Positions 20,662 to 30,687 of a stretch of DNA of 51,119 bases are shown in pieces. Location: the NCBI RefSeq assembly GCF_001536065.1, contig NZ_CZVW01000015.1:1-51119 (forward strand). Direction: 5' to 3'. The translations under genes and the position numbers were made by a program. This DNA is from Candidatus Chryseopegocella kryptomonas. Its GTDB lineage: Bacteria > Bacteroidota > Ignavibacteria > Kryptoniales > Kryptoniaceae. The notes under the pieces are model-generated. The model ran no database searches. It saw nothing but the letters and a program-made list of their open reading frames with translations, and was not told where the DNA came from. Positions within the stretch are counted from its first letter, which is position 1, and the number at the start of each line of letters is the position of its first letter.

Positions 20662-22276
20662 GTTAACACATAAGATAAAGCAAAAAGCAATTGAACTTGG
20701 GTTCTCAAAAGTTGGAATTGCAAAGGCAGAAAAACTTCTGGATGAAGCGGAGAGATTAAGGCAATGGCTTGAGCGAAAATATCACGCTGATATGCTTTGG
20801 CTTAAAAATAATTTTGAAAAAAGAATAAATCCCGAGAATATCCTTCCAGATGCAAAGTCAATAATTGTCGTTGGACTTAACTATTTTCAAAAAATTCCGC
20901 CAGCAAAGAAAGAGCAGGGCAAAATTTCAATTTACGCTCTTGGTAAAGATTATCACATCGTTCTAAAATCAAAACTTGAAAACCTCTTGAATTTCATAAA
21001 AGAAATTTGCCCAAATGTAAACGCAAAAATTTATGTTGACACTGGACCTGTTATGGAGAAAGTTTGGGCTGTAAGAGCAGGACTCGGATGGATCGGAAAA
21101 CATACAAATCTGATAACGAAAGAATTTGGTTCGTGGATTTTTCTTGGGGTTTTAATTTGCGACCTTGAACTTGAATACGATGAACCAATGGCTGACTTCT
21201 GCGGTAAATGCACAAGATGTATAAATGCTTGCCCAACATCTGCAATTGTTGAACCTTATGTGCTTGACTCAAATAAATGCATCTCATACTGGACAATTGA
21301 ATTTAAAGGAGAAAATTTTCCAGAAGGTATAAAGAAAAAATTTGGCAATTTAATTTTTGGATGCGACATTTGTCAAGAAGTTTGCCCGTGGAATATTAAA
21401 TTTCAAAAAGAGACAACCGTTGAAGAATTTAAAGCGTTTGAGCACAACATAAATCCAGATTTATTTAAACTTTCAAATTTAACGGTTGATGAGTTTAACC
21501 TTCTTTACAAATTCAGTCCGATAAAAAGAGCGAAGTTTTTTGGATTTATGCGAAATGTTAAAAACGCTATCTCAAATTTAACACTTGAAAAAATTTTAAA
21601 TCTTGATTTTGAATGCGCTATATTTGACCTTGATGGAGTTGTTGCAGATACTTTTCTTTTTCATTTTTCATCGTGGAGTGAAATTTGCAGAAGATATGGG
21701 CGTGATTTAAGTTTGGAAGAATTTAGAAAAATTGTCTTTGGAAGAAAAGGTGAAGAAAGTGCAAAAATTTTGTTTGATGGGAAAATATCTGATGAAGAAG
21801 CGAAAGAAATAGGTGTTGAAGTTGACAGAATTTTTAGAGTCATAGCAAAGGGACAATTGAAAGAAGTGGATGGGGCGATTGATTTTATAAAGATGTTGAG
21901 AGAAAACGGGATTAAAACAGCGCTTGCGACATCTGCACCATTTGAAAATGTTGAGTTAATTTTTAACGAGTTGAGTTTGAATGGTTTGTTTGATGTTGTT
22001 GTTTCAGCAAAAGATGTGAAGCGAGGGAAACCCGAACCAGATATTTTTATTCTTGCGGGTTCAAAGTTAAATTGTAATCCGAGAGAATGTATCGTTTTTG
22101 AAGATTCAATTGCGGGTCTTATCTCTGCAAAGAGAGCAGGGATGCTTGCGGTTGGCGTTGAAACTACTTTAACGAAAATAGAGTTATCAAATTACGCAGA
22201 TTTGACAATCAAAAATTTTTTGGAAATTTTTGAAAATGTAAAACAAAATAGAAAGGAGAAAGATGCAACCAATTGA
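20648..22276 (+). CDS. queG: Epoxyqueuosine reductase QueG fused to a HAD phosphatase/phosphoglucomutase-like domain
   Basis: Residues 1-310 are QueG, the cobalamin and Fe-S enzyme completing queuosine in tRNA. They show the catalytic Asp in [17 protein letters not shown] (about D131), [12 protein letters not shown], and two ferredoxin-like clusters, [12 protein letters not shown] and [11 protein letters not shown]. Residues 318-540 are a HAD hydrolase of the beta-phosphoglucomutase class: [13 protein letters not shown] (nucleophile DxD), [12 protein letters not shown] (motif II), [10 protein letters not shown] and [17 protein letters not shown]. No stop or in-frame Met marks a boundary, so it reads as a genuine 542-residue fusion. 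ATG 20648 is preferred to the TTG 6 bp upstream. It overlaps trxB by 14 bp. Confidence 0.9.
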   Translation: MDKFELTHKIKQKAIELGFSKVGIAKAEKLLDEAERLRQWLERKYHADMLWLKNNFEKRINPENILPDAKSIIVVGLNYFQKIPPAKKEQGKISIYALGKDYHIVLKSKLENLLNFIKEICPNVNAKIYVDTGPVMEKVWAVRAGLGWIGKHTNLITKEFGSWIFLGVLICDLELEYDEPMADFCGKCTRCINACPTSAIVEPYVLDSNKCISYWTIEFKGENFPEGIKKKFGNLIFGCDICQEVCPWNIKFQKETTVEEFKAFEHNINPDLFKLSNLTVDEFNLLYKFSPIKRAKFFGFMRNVKNAISNLTLEKILNLDFECAIFDLDGVVADTFLFHFSSWSEICRRYGRDLSLEEFRKIVFGRKGEESAKILFDGKISDEEAKEIGVEVDRIFRVIAKGQLKEVDGAIDFIKMLRENGIKTALATSAPFENVELIFNELSLNGLFDVVVSAKDVKRGKPEPDIFILAGSKLNCNPRECIVFEDSIAGLISAKRAGMLAVGVETTLTKIELSNYADLTIKNFLEIFENVKQNRKEKDATN

Positions 22277-23204
22277 GCACAGAAAACTTATTATCATTGG
22301 TTCTGGACCTGCTGGTCTTACGGCTGCTATTTACGCAGGGCGAGCTGATCTTCAACCGCTTGTATTTGAAGGTTCTCAACCAGGCGGACAATTGATGCTG
22401 ACAACAGAAGTTGAAAATTTCCCCGGTTTTCCGAAGGGTATTCAAGGACCTGAACTTATGCAACTTATGAGAGAGCAGGCAGAAAGATTTGGGGCAAAAC
22501 TTGAAATGCTTGATGTCACAAAAGTTGATTTTTCCACGCGACCTTTCAAAATCTGGGCAGATGAAGACCTTTATACTGCCGATGCAGTTATAATCGCAAC
22601 TGGCGCATCTGCCAAATGGCTTGGGCTTGAGTCAGAACAAAAACTTCGCGGTTTTGGGGTCTCTGCGTGTGCAACTTGCGATGGTTTCTTCTTTAAAGAT
22701 AAAGAGGTCGTCGTCGTTGGAGGAGGCGATACCGCAATGGAGGAAGCTCTATTCCTTACAAGATATGCAAGCAAGGTCACCGTCGTTCATCGCAGAGACA
22801 AACTAAGAGCATCAAAGATAATGCAGGATAGAGCAATGAAAAACCCAAAAATTACATTTATCTGGAACTCCGTCGTTGAGGAGGTCTATGATGTGAATCA
22901 GAAAAAAGTCACGGGAGTAAGATTAAGAAATGTTTTAACAGGCGAAACTATGGATTACAAATGCGATGGGCTATTCATTGCAATTGGACACCAGCCTAAT
23001 ACGGAAATTTTTAAAGGTCAAGTTGAAATGGATGAAGTTGGCTATATAATAACCAAGCCGGGCACAACTGAAACGAGCGTCCCCGGGGTATTCGCCGCTG
23101 GCGATGTCGCTGACAAGGTTTATAGACAGGCAGTTACAGCAGCCGGAACAGGGTGTATGGCTGCTCTTGATGCGATAAGGTATCTTGAATCACTCCACGA
23201 TTGA
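22263..23204 (+). CDS. trxB: Thioredoxin-disulfide reductase
   Basis: A 313-residue low-molecular-weight thioredoxin reductase that passes NADPH electrons via FAD to thioredoxin. FAD motif: [20 protein letters not shown]. The redox pair is CATCDG in [11 protein letters not shown] (about residues 136-139), the NADPH motif is [17 protein letters not shown], and the second FAD motif is [21 protein letters not shown] precedes the ATG with good spacing. It follows queG-HAD with a 14-bp overlap and is closed by a strong terminator. Confidence 0.97.
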   Translation: MQPIEHRKLIIIGSGPAGLTAAIYAGRADLQPLVFEGSQPGGQLMLTTEVENFPGFPKGIQGPELMQLMREQAERFGAKLEMLDVTKVDFSTRPFKIWADEDLYTADAVIIATGASAKWLGLESEQKLRGFGVSACATCDGFFFKDKEVVVVGGGDTAMEEALFLTRYASKVTVVHRRDKLRASKIMQDRAMKNPKITFIWNSVVEEVYDVNQKKVTGVRLRNVLTGETMDYKCDGLFIAIGHQPNTEIFKGQVEMDEVGYIITKPGTTETSVPGVFAAGDVADKVYRQAVTAAGTGCMAALDAIRYLESLHD

Positions 23205-23215
23205 CAGTGGGACGA

Positions 23216-23240
23216 GGCGGGTTTCAAACCCGCCTTTTTT
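23216..23240 (+). terminator. Intrinsic terminator after trxB
   Basis: A 7-bp G+C-rich stem (GGCGGGT 23216-23222 with ACCCGCC 23228-23234) is followed by six T residues. It ends the Rieske-queG-trxB transcript. Confidence 0.92.
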
Positions 23241-23308
23241 ATTTGCTTGATTCAAAATTTTTATTTATTTTGACTTTGAAAAACGAAAAATAAACCACCG
23301 GGTCAAAA

Positions 23309-24715
23309 ATGGATTTCAGAGATTTTGATGACAGAGATGAATTTGAAGAATCCCCGGAAAAAATTGAAGATAAAATTAAACAATATGAAGAATACATCAG
23401 AAAAACCAGTGGCTCTTATCTCAATAGCGAAATCATTGAGGAATTGATTGACCTTTATATTATCTCTGGGCAATATGAAAAGGCATTGCCTCATATTCAA
23501 AAGTTGATTGAAATTTTCCCTTATTCAGCTGACTACTGGATAAAGCGTGGAGTCATATTAAACAACATGTCCGAATATGAAAAAGCGCTTTTATCCTTCC
23601 ATAAAGCATTGATGCTTAATCCGAATGAATCCGACGCCTGGGCAAATATGGCCATAACTTTTGAAAATATGAACAAGACAGAAGAAGCGCTTGAATGTAT
23701 TGACCGTGCGCTTGAACTTCAACCGACAAATTTTGACTTTATGAGGATAAAAGCAGAACTTCTTGAAAAAACAGAAAGGTATAAACAAGCAATTGACCTT
23801 TTGAAAAAATTAGCCGAAATGAACCCGAACAATAAAGATATTTATTTAAAACTTGCAAATTGCTACGAGAAAATCGGCGATTTTGAATCAATAATTGATG
23901 CACTTGAAAAATGCATAAACCTTGACCCGTATGATCACGAATTGTGGTATAAAAAAGGATTTGCACATGCAAAGACAAATCAACTTGCAAAGGCGATTGA
24001 AAGCTTAGATATGGCAATTGTCATTAAAGAAAACTTTATTGATGCGATTGAGCTAAAAGCGGAGATTCTTTTTAAAATGGGAAGATACATAGATTCACTT
24101 GAGACATTCAAACAACTTTTAAAATTTCAACCAAATTATGAAGTCGCCTTATTTTACATTGGGAACATTTACGCAAAACTTGGTCAATATCGTGAAGCTA
24201 TAAAGTATTATAATCAAGTCATCAAGATAAACCCTTCAAACTTCGTCGCATATTATGCACGGGGAAATTGTTATGAGGCAATTGGAAATTACAAAAGAGC
24301 TCTTGCGGATTATACGATTGCTGTTAATTACAATCCGAAAATTTCTGATTTATGGGAAGCAAAAGCGGAACTTGAATATGAAATTGGCAAATTCAGTGAA
24401 GCACTTTCAAGTTATATGATGGCGATAAAATTAAATCAAAAGAATCCAGATTTGTGGATAGGTGCTGGTATGACTTATGAGCAACTTGGAAGATACCAAG
24501 AAGCAGCACAGGCATATTACAATGCGCTTAAAATAAATCCAGATTATGCAGAGCCGTATTATCAAATTGGACGCTTATTTTTACTTGCAGATATGCTTGA
24601 TGAGGCGGGGAAATACTTTTCAAAAGCATTTGAACTTGACAGCTCAAAAATTGATGAATTTGAGGAAGAATTTCCTAAGTATAAGCGATACATAAAAAAG
24701 TGGGTTAAAAAATAA
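23309..24715 (+). CDS. Tetratricopeptide repeat protein
   Basis: A 468-residue protein made almost wholly of TPR units after a highly acidic N terminus (DFRDFDDRDEFEESPEKIED). About ten to eleven 34-residue repeats are visible, each with the W/L-G-Y-A-F-A-P pattern, for example ALLSFHKALMLNPNESDAWA, EALECIDRALELQPTN and REAIKYYNQVIKINPSNFVA. No signal peptide or membrane segment is seen, so it is a cytoplasmic scaffold with unknown partners. It lies alone between the trxB terminator and aroE. Confidence 0.9.
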   Translation: MDFRDFDDRDEFEESPEKIEDKIKQYEEYIRKTSGSYLNSEIIEELIDLYIISGQYEKALPHIQKLIEIFPYSADYWIKRGVILNNMSEYEKALLSFHKALMLNPNESDAWANMAITFENMNKTEEALECIDRALELQPTNFDFMRIKAELLEKTERYKQAIDLLKKLAEMNPNNKDIYLKLANCYEKIGDFESIIDALEKCINLDPYDHELWYKKGFAHAKTNQLAKAIESLDMAIVIKENFIDAIELKAEILFKMGRYIDSLETFKQLLKFQPNYEVALFYIGNIYAKLGQYREAIKYYNQVIKINPSNFVAYYARGNCYEAIGNYKRALADYTIAVNYNPKISDLWEAKAELEYEIGKFSEALSSYMMAIKLNQKNPDLWIGAGMTYEQLGRYQEAAQAYYNALKINPDYAEPYYQIGRLFLLADMLDEAGKYFSKAFELDSSKIDEFEEEFPKYKRYIKKWVKK

Positions 24716-24768
24716 TAAAGACACTGCCTAATCTTTGATTTCACCCAATAAAAAATTAAGCGGGGGCT

Positions 24769-25656
24769 ATGGAAATTAATGCGGAAACGAAAATAGTTGG
24801 TCTCATTGGACATCCTGTTTTGCATTCTTTTTCTCCTTTTATTCACAATCTTGCTTTTGAAATTTTGGGGCTTAATTATAAATACCTAACTTTTGATGTG
24901 CTACCTGAAAATTTGAAAGATGCCTTAAAAGGGATCATCTCGCTCGGAATAAAAGGAGTAAATGTCACGATTCCACACAAGGAGACAGTGATTGAAAATC
25001 TTGATTTCGTTTCGCCAGAGGCAAGGATAATCGGCGCTGTTAATACGATTGTAAATGACAATGGAAATTTAAATGGATACAATACCGATGTTTTCGGGTT
25101 TACGGAGTCGCTGAAAAAATACAAAGATTTGCTTTCAAATACCCCAGCTTTTATATTTGGCGCAGGTGGTTCAGCAAGAGCTGTGATTTATTCGCTTATT
25201 ACGAATTTTCAACCAGAAAGAATTGTGATAGCAAATAGAAACTTAACAAGGGCTGAAAGTTTAGTAAGATATTTCTCACAGGTTCTTGGTTATAAAGATT
25301 TTGAAGTTAAAGAATTCTTCCCGCCCGAAATTGCAGGAGACATAAAGTCATCTCGTCTAATAGTTAACACAACTCCAATCGGTATGTATCCTAATTCAAA
25401 CGAACTCCCTTTTCAATCTGATGAAACATTTCACGAAGGTCAAATTGTCTATGATCTTGTCTATAATCCGCCGATGACAAAGTTTTTAAAACTTGCCCAA
25501 AGCAAAGGAGCAAAAGTTATAAGTGGGGTTGAAATGTTAATTCTTCAAGCAAGCAAATCTTTTGAACTATGGACTGGGAAGCAGATGCCAGTTGAAGAAG
25601 TAAAAAAGTTCTTGCTTAAAAAACTAAAATTAAGAAAAAAGAGAAATGACACTTAA
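24769..25656 (+). CDS. aroE: Shikimate 5-dehydrogenase
   Basis: AroE reduces 3-dehydroshikimate with NADPH in aromatic amino acid synthesis. The 295-residue protein shows GLIGHPVLHSFSPFIHN (substrate site), KGVNVTIPHKE (catalytic Lys), GAVNTIV, YNTDVFGF, the Rossmann GAGGSARAVIYSL, IVNTTPIGMYPN, VYDLVYNPPMT and SGVEMLILQA. A GGGGG tract precedes the ATG. It overlaps the larE-like gene by 11 bp. Confidence 0.96.
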   Translation: MEINAETKIVGLIGHPVLHSFSPFIHNLAFEILGLNYKYLTFDVLPENLKDALKGIISLGIKGVNVTIPHKETVIENLDFVSPEARIIGAVNTIVNDNGNLNGYNTDVFGFTESLKKYKDLLSNTPAFIFGAGGSARAVIYSLITNFQPERIVIANRNLTRAESLVRYFSQVLGYKDFEVKEFFPPEIAGDIKSSRLIVNTTPIGMYPNSNELPFQSDETFHEGQIVYDLVYNPPMTKFLKLAQSKGAKVISGVEMLILQASKSFELWTGKQMPVEEVKKFLLKKLKLRKKRNDT

Positions 25657-26536
25657 CGATAAATATCTCAAACTTCGCAAAATCCTTGAAGAAATGGGCT
25701 CGGTTGTAATTGGTTTCTCGGGTGGAGTTGATAGCACATTGCTTGTTAAGGTCGCTTATGATGTTCTAAAAGATAAAGCAATTGCCGTCATCGGTAGGTC
25801 TGACACATATCCAGAAGATGAGTTAAATGAAGCGGTAAAACTTGCAAAGATGATCGGGATAAAGTATAGAATCATTGACACGGAGGAAACGGATAATTTA
25901 AAGTTTAGCGAAAATCCGCCCGATAGATGTTATTATTGCAAAACTGAATTATTTTCAAAGTTGAAAAAAATCGCATTTGAAGAAAATATCCAATGGATTG
26001 CGGATGGGACAAATGTTGATGACCTTGGAGATTTTAGACCTGGTTTGAAAGCAGTACGGGAAAACAATGTCCGTTCTCCGCTTCTTGAAGCTGGATTGAC
26101 AAAAAATGAGATAAGAGAACTTTCAAAAATGCTTGGACTTCCAACTTGGGATAAGCCATCTTTTGCTTGTTTATCTTCACGATTTCCATATGGATTGCCG
26201 ATTGAGAGAGAAAAACTTAAAAAAATTGATAAAGCGGAGTCGTTTTTACGAAAGCAGGGTTTGAAAATCGTCAGAGTAAGATACATTGACGAGAACACGG
26301 TCAGAATTGAAACTGGGAAAGAAGAATTCAAAAAATTTTTTGATGATGAATTCAGAAACAAAGTTGTCAAAGAACTTAAAAATCTCGGCTTTATATACAT
26401 AACGCTTGACCTTGAAGGATACAGGACTGGAAGCATGAACGAAGTTTTACAAATTCAGTTTAACGCAAATCCAAAACATTCAAACGAACTTGAAAAAGTC
26501 GTCAATCGTTCGGGAAACGGGGAAAATAATCCTTGA
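25646..26536 (+). CDS. larE: LarE-like ATP-dependent sulfur transferase
   Basis: A 296-residue protein of the LarE family, which adenylates and sulfurates a pyridinium cofactor precursor for the nickel-pincer nucleotide of lactate racemase and relatives. The PP-loop is VVIGFSGGVDSTLLVKVAYD (about 20-40). NPPDRCYYCKTELF (C95, C98) and PSFACLSSRFPYG (C175) are conserved; the last matches the sacrificial cysteine position of the lactobacillal enzyme. The extra CxxC pair suggests the three-cysteine, cluster-type LarE rather than the single-cysteine sacrificial form. No larB, larC or larA is nearby. The family assignment is strong, the pathway role inferred. Confidence 0.85.
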   Translation: MTLNDKYLKLRKILEEMGSVVIGFSGGVDSTLLVKVAYDVLKDKAIAVIGRSDTYPEDELNEAVKLAKMIGIKYRIIDTEETDNLKFSENPPDRCYYCKTELFSKLKKIAFEENIQWIADGTNVDDLGDFRPGLKAVRENNVRSPLLEAGLTKNEIRELSKMLGLPTWDKPSFACLSSRFPYGLPIEREKLKKIDKAESFLRKQGLKIVRVRYIDENTVRIETGKEEFKKFFDDEFRNKVVKELKNLGFIYITLDLEGYRTGSMNEVLQIQFNANPKHSNELEKVVNRSGNGENNP

Positions 26537-26547
26537 AAATTGGATTT

Positions 26548-27612
26548 TTAAATTTTCGCAAGTTCTGATTTTAAATACTCAATTGGTTTAACTGGCGTTG
26601 GATCAACTTTGTTTAAAATGGCAAGATAAAAACTGACCCAATCTCCAAGATAAATATGCGAGAAAATTCTTGCAAGCAACGATTTGCCTTCCGAATAAAT
26701 GTTAAGAATTTCACCAGCGTAAGGTCTCATCAAATCATCGGTTATTTCAATTCTGTGTTTTATTCTTTCATATTCTCCATCGTCACGAAGCATCACAATG
26801 CTGATTTTATTCATCAAATCCTTGAAACTTCCGCCAACTTCTCCAGACCACCCAACGATTTCATTATGATTTAACTCTGGAAAAACATTAAAATGTGCGA
26901 GCATTTTTGCATTCTCCTCAATCTGACAAGCCCATCTCATTGCGACTGCGTCAAATTTACCTGATGTGTAAATAAAGGGTAGAGACCCTGAAAGGCGGAT
27001 TGCAATTTTATAAGCGAGATTTTCTTCGTGTTCGGGGTTTGAGTAAATTTTTGATTTTTCCTCAATGAGTTTTACCGTCTCTGCGATTTCTCTCTTTTTA
27101 TTTTTGATAAAGCCAAGTTTTGTGAGAACAACAAGAAGCGGGAAAAAAGAATAACCAAGCGCTGTTCTCGGCGGGAAACCCGACGGTATTTTTATAACTG
27201 GATGTTTTTTCTTTAAAGCAATTTTCTCAACCTCACCATTTGAAGTGATGCAAATTATCTTTGCTTTTTTCTTAACTCCATCTTTATAAGCAGAGATCGT
27301 CTCTTCCGTATTTCCAGAATAACTTGAAACGACAAGCAATGTATTTTCATCAACAAACTTCGGAAGGAAATAATCACGGTTGACGATTATCGGAATTTTG
27401 ATTTCTTCTGAAAGATACGAGCGAAGTAAATCACCAGCAATTGCCGAACCCCCAAGACCTGTTAAGACAATTTTGTTAATTTTTTTAACCTGCAATTTAA
27501 CTTCGGCTTGCTCCCCTATTTTAACTGATTCTTTTATTTGTTCGTGGAAATTGACAAGTTTTGAAAACATATCCTGTTTGTCAAAAGTTCTGATGTCTTC
27601 AATTGTAATCAT
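26548..27612 (-). CDS. Bifunctional phosphoglucose/phosphomannose isomerase
   Basis: A 354-residue sugar isomerase (SIS) protein of the PGI/PMI family that interconverts fructose-6-phosphate with glucose- or mannose-6-phosphate. Two SIS domains are visible: KIVLTGLGGSAIAGDLLRSY, LLVVSSYSGNTEETISA, IICITSNGEVEKIA, and IKIPSGFPPRTALGYSFFPL. The C-terminal part has FPELNHNEIVGWSG with the catalytic Glu/His region. GGAGGC precedes the ATG. It lies 17 bp after ptsI on the same strand and converges on larE, whose stop is 11 bp away. Confidence 0.92.
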   Translation of the reverse strand: MITIEDIRTFDKQDMFSKLVNFHEQIKESVKIGEQAEVKLQVKKINKIVLTGLGGSAIAGDLLRSYLSEEIKIPIIVNRDYFLPKFVDENTLLVVSSYSGNTEETISAYKDGVKKKAKIICITSNGEVEKIALKKKHPVIKIPSGFPPRTALGYSFFPLLVVLTKLGFIKNKKREIAETVKLIEEKSKIYSNPEHEENLAYKIAIRLSGSLPFIYTSGKFDAVAMRWACQIEENAKMLAHFNVFPELNHNEIVGWSGEVGGSFKDLMNKISIVMLRDDGEYERIKHRIEITDDLMRPYAGEILNIYSEGKSLLARIFSHIYLGDWVSFYLAILNKVDPTPVKPIEYLKSELAKI

Positions 27613-27629
27613 GTTGCCTCCATTTGGTT

Positions 27630-29369
27630 TTAGATTTCAAATTCAGAGATTAAATCCTTCAACTCCTTCCGCAGATAATCAATGACTTCGCTTTGCGTTT
27701 TGAAAATAAGAGCACGCTTGCTAATTCGTTTTGCGTCTTTAAATTTAATTGAGCGAATTATTTGTTTTATTTTTGGAATTGACTTTGGAACAGTGCTGAA
27801 TTCATCAAGTCCAAGACCAACTAAAAGAATTGTCGCAAGCGGATCGCCTGCCATTTCACCGCACATTGAAACGGGTATCTTTGAGCGATGCGCTGATTCA
27901 ATCACAAACTGAATTAACCTTAAAACTGCTGGATGAAATTCCTGAAAAATTTTTGCAACTGTTTCATTCCCACGATCAACTGCAAGTGTATATTGAATTA
28001 GATCGTTTGTTCCGATGCTGAAGAAATCAACCTCCCGAGCCCTTTCCTCAGCCAATAATCACGACGATGGAACTTCAATCATAACTCCAATTTTTATACT
28101 CTCATCAAACTTGACATTTTTCTCTCTCAACTGCGATTTTGCAATCTCAACATATTTTTTAATTTCCCTCACCTCATCAATGGTTGTAACCATAGGAAAC
28201 ATTATCATAACATTTCCTTTGATGCTCGCTCTCAAAATTGCCCTAAGTTGTGTTAGCAAAATATCCGGTCTATCAAGCCCGATTCTTATTCCACGCCAGC
28301 CGAGGAATGGGTTATCCTCCTTGTGATAATCTTTGAAGATTTTATCTCCGCCTATATCAAAAGTTCTTATTACAACTTTTCCGGGATAAATTTTTTCTGC
28401 AACCCGGAGATATTCTTCAAATTGTTCATCTTCATCAGGGATGATGCTGTTGTTGATTATATATTCGGTTCTGAAAAGTCCAATTCCTTCGGCGCCATTT
28501 TCAATTGCCTCATCAACTTCATCCGGAAATTCAATGTTTGCAAGAAGTGTGAACTTTTTACCATCCATTGTTTCCGCAGGAAGTTGCTTCAGTTGTTCAA
28601 GTTTTCTTTCAAGTTCAGCAATTCGTTTCATTTTCTCTTGATACTGCTCTATCAAACTTTGATCAGGATTCACGATCACAATTCCTCTATAACCATCAAG
28701 AATCACTGTATCTCCGGTTTTTATAAATTTTGTCGCCTCTTTTAGTCCGACGACAGCGGGAATTTTCAAAGCCCGAGCAAGAATTGCTGTATGTGATGTA
28801 TATCCGCCAAGGTCTGTTATATAGCCGAGGACTTGATTTCTACTGAACAAAATCGTGTCAGCTGGTGTTAAATTCTCAGCGACGACAATTCTTGAAGTGT
28901 CAAATCTTGAAAGCCATTTCTCTTGTTGAATGTTTCTTATAACCCTGTTTTTAAGGTCTTCAAGGTCGTTTGCTCTTTCCTTTAAATACTCATCCCCCGA
29001 ACTTTGCATAAACTTAACATATTTTTCAACCTCGTCATTTACGATGGATTCGGCGTTAAATTTTTCTGTTTTAATTCGCTCAATTATTTTGTCAATCATT
29101 GTTTTATCATCAAGCATCAAAAGTTGCGCTTCAAAAATTTGTGCGCCTTCAGAGCCAATTCTTTCAATTGCAAGTTTTAAAATTTTGCTTAATTCGCTTT
29201 TTGACTTCTCAATCGCTCTCAAAAATCTTTCAATCTCTACTTCTACCTCTTCCTCTTTAATCTCTTTTTTCGTGATCTTTGGTTTAAGCTTTTCGTATTT
29301 AAGTGCTGTCCCAATTGCTATGCCAGGCGATGCAGGTATGCCCTCAATTATCTTTTGATGACCGTCCAT
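27630..29369 (-). CDS. ptsI: PTS enzyme I (phosphoenolpyruvate-protein phosphotransferase), interrupted by an in-frame TGA
   Basis: Enzyme I takes phosphate from phosphoenolpyruvate and passes it to HPr. Conserved parts are IIEGIPASPGIAIG, the active-site His in DLGGYTSHTAILARALKIPA, GIGLFRTEYI, RTFDIGGDKIF, then KIGVMIEVPSS. A TGA at 28059-28061 stops the frame here. The same frame continues as LLAEERAREVDFFSIGTND and MCGEMAGDP and reaches a normal C terminus. Spacing between PSS and EVDFF equals that of intact homologues, so nothing is deleted. Inserting a G before the TGA and removing one in the following TTGG would restore PSSVIIAEE, so paired sequence errors are as likely as a nonsense mutation. 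Joined length is about 579 residues. Confidence 0.9.
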
Positions 29370-29658
29370 CTTTGTTTTCTTCTTTTAATTCTTCAAGTTC
29401 ACCAAATCCTGATTCAAAAAGTTTAACAATTGCCTCAGCTGCTTCTTCTTCATCTTCACCATCAAATTTTAAAATAAGCTTTGATCCCTGTTCCGCTGCA
29501 AGAGACATCACTCCGATTATGCTTTTGCCATTTATTTCCATTCCGTTTTTCTCAATGAAAAAGTCAGATTTAAATTTTGATGCAAGTTTTACAAGCATTG
29601 CAGCGGGGCGAGTGTGTAATCCTGTTCTATTTTTTATTTCAACTTCCTTCTTTATCAT
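29344..29658 (-). CDS. ptsH: Phosphocarrier protein HPr
   Basis: HPr carries phosphate from enzyme I to sugar permeases or regulators. The histidine loop is NRTGLHTRPAAMLV (His15), and the regulatory serine site is NGKSIIGVMSLAAEQGS (equivalent of Ser46), so control by HPr kinase is plausible. At 104 residues it is about 16 longer than usual, with an acidic tail (EELKEENKDGRSSKDN). It overlaps ptsI by 26 bp and abuts the polyprenyl synthase stop with no gap. No EII permease is present. Confidence 0.94.
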   Translation of the reverse strand: MIKKEVEIKNRTGLHTRPAAMLVKLASKFKSDFFIEKNGMEINGKSIIGVMSLAAEQGSKLILKFDGEDEEEAAEAIVKLFESGFGELEELKEENKDGRSSKDN

Positions 29659-30633
29659 TTAAATTTTTCTCTCACAAAGTTTATTTGCAAGCCAAATTAA
29701 CATATCACGTGCTCTGGATTTGGGCAAATCCTCAATTGATTTAACCGCAAGTTCAGTGTAAAATTTAACCTTATTCTGAGTTTCCTCAATGACGCCACAG
29801 CGATAATAAATTTCTTTGACAATCGGAACAAGTGAAGCATCAATGCCATCTTTATTGAAAACTCTCATTATAATTTCTCTGTCTTTATCTTTTGTTAATT
29901 CCTTTGCTCTTAACAGAAGAAATGTTCTTTTCCCATTTACAATATCTCCACCGATTGACTTGCCAAATTCTTCATCTGCGATAACATCAAGGAGGTCATC
30001 CTGAAATTGAAAAGCAAGCCCAAGATTCAAACCATAATTTTCAAGAGCCAGAATTTGCTCTTCACTCCCGTCTGCTATTAACCCACCTATTTTAACGGAG
30101 TTTTTGATAAGTGATGCTGTTTTTTTGTTTATCATTTTTATGTAATCGTCAACAGTGACATCAAACTTCGTTTCAAGTTCAAGGTCAAGCGCCTGCCCTT
30201 CGCAAACTTCAATCGCAGATTGTGAAAATGCGGTGAAAATTTCGCTTAATCTGTTTGATTTCGTCTGAGACAATAATTTGTATGCTATTGCAAACATTGC
30301 GTCACCACTTAAAATGGCTGTGTTCATGTCCCATTTTTTGTGGATCGTTTGAATTCCCCTGCGAAGGTCCGCATTGTCCATTATATCATCGTGGACAAGT
30401 GTAAAATTATGAAAAATTTCAACGGCAACAGCAGCATTTAAAGCACCTTTATAATTTCCACCAAGAGATTCACACGCAAGCAAAAGCAAGGTAGGTCTTA
30501 TCCTTTTCCCGCCAGCGAACAAAATGTATTTTATTGGCTCGTATAAACCCGCTGGTTCGCTTTCCGTAATTAACCGCTTCAAATGTTCGTCTATAATTTC
30601 TCTGTAATTTCTATAACTTTGGTCGTAATCCAC
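29659..30633 (-). CDS. Polyprenyl diphosphate synthase
   Basis: A 324-residue trans-prenyltransferase that elongates isopentenyl units for quinone side chains or carrier lipids. The first Asp-rich motif is LVHDDIMDNADLRRG (DDxxD), the second is FQFQDDLLDVIADEEFGK, and FAGGKRIRPTLLLLACE is the IPP-binding Arg-rich segment. Small residues before the first motif (HNFTL) suggest a long-chain product such as a menaquinone tail, which is inference. The start is GTG. A near-consensus promoter lies upstream, making this the first gene of the polyprenyl synthase-ptsH-ptsI-PGI/PMI unit. Confidence 0.93.
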   Translation of the reverse strand: MDYDQSYRNYREIIDEHLKRLITESEPAGLYEPIKYILFAGGKRIRPTLLLLACESLGGNYKGALNAAVAVEIFHNFTLVHDDIMDNADLRRGIQTIHKKWDMNTAILSGDAMFAIAYKLLSQTKSNRLSEIFTAFSQSAIEVCEGQALDLELETKFDVTVDDYIKMINKKTASLIKNSVKIGGLIADGSEEQILALENYGLNLGLAFQFQDDLLDVIADEEFGKSIGGDIVNGKRTFLLLRAKELTKDKDREIIMRVFNKDGIDASLVPIVKEIYYRCGVIEETQNKVKFYTELAVKSIEDLPKSRARDMLIWLANKLCERKI

Positions 30634-30687
30634 TTTTTGTTGTTTATAAATTTTTAAACGCTTCCCGACGGATTGACATTCACAGAA

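Noticed and set aside
26528-26546. AATCC/GGATT hairpin between larE and PGI/PMI as a terminator
   Set aside because: Only 5 bp of A/T-rich stem overlapping the larE stop; too weak to call.
28059-28061. ptsI TGA as selenocysteine or recoded stop
   Set aside because: Many genes here (uvrA, ruvC, trxB, nosL, yqeY) end in TGA, no SECIS-like hairpin follows, and homologues carry an aliphatic or small residue here, not Cys.
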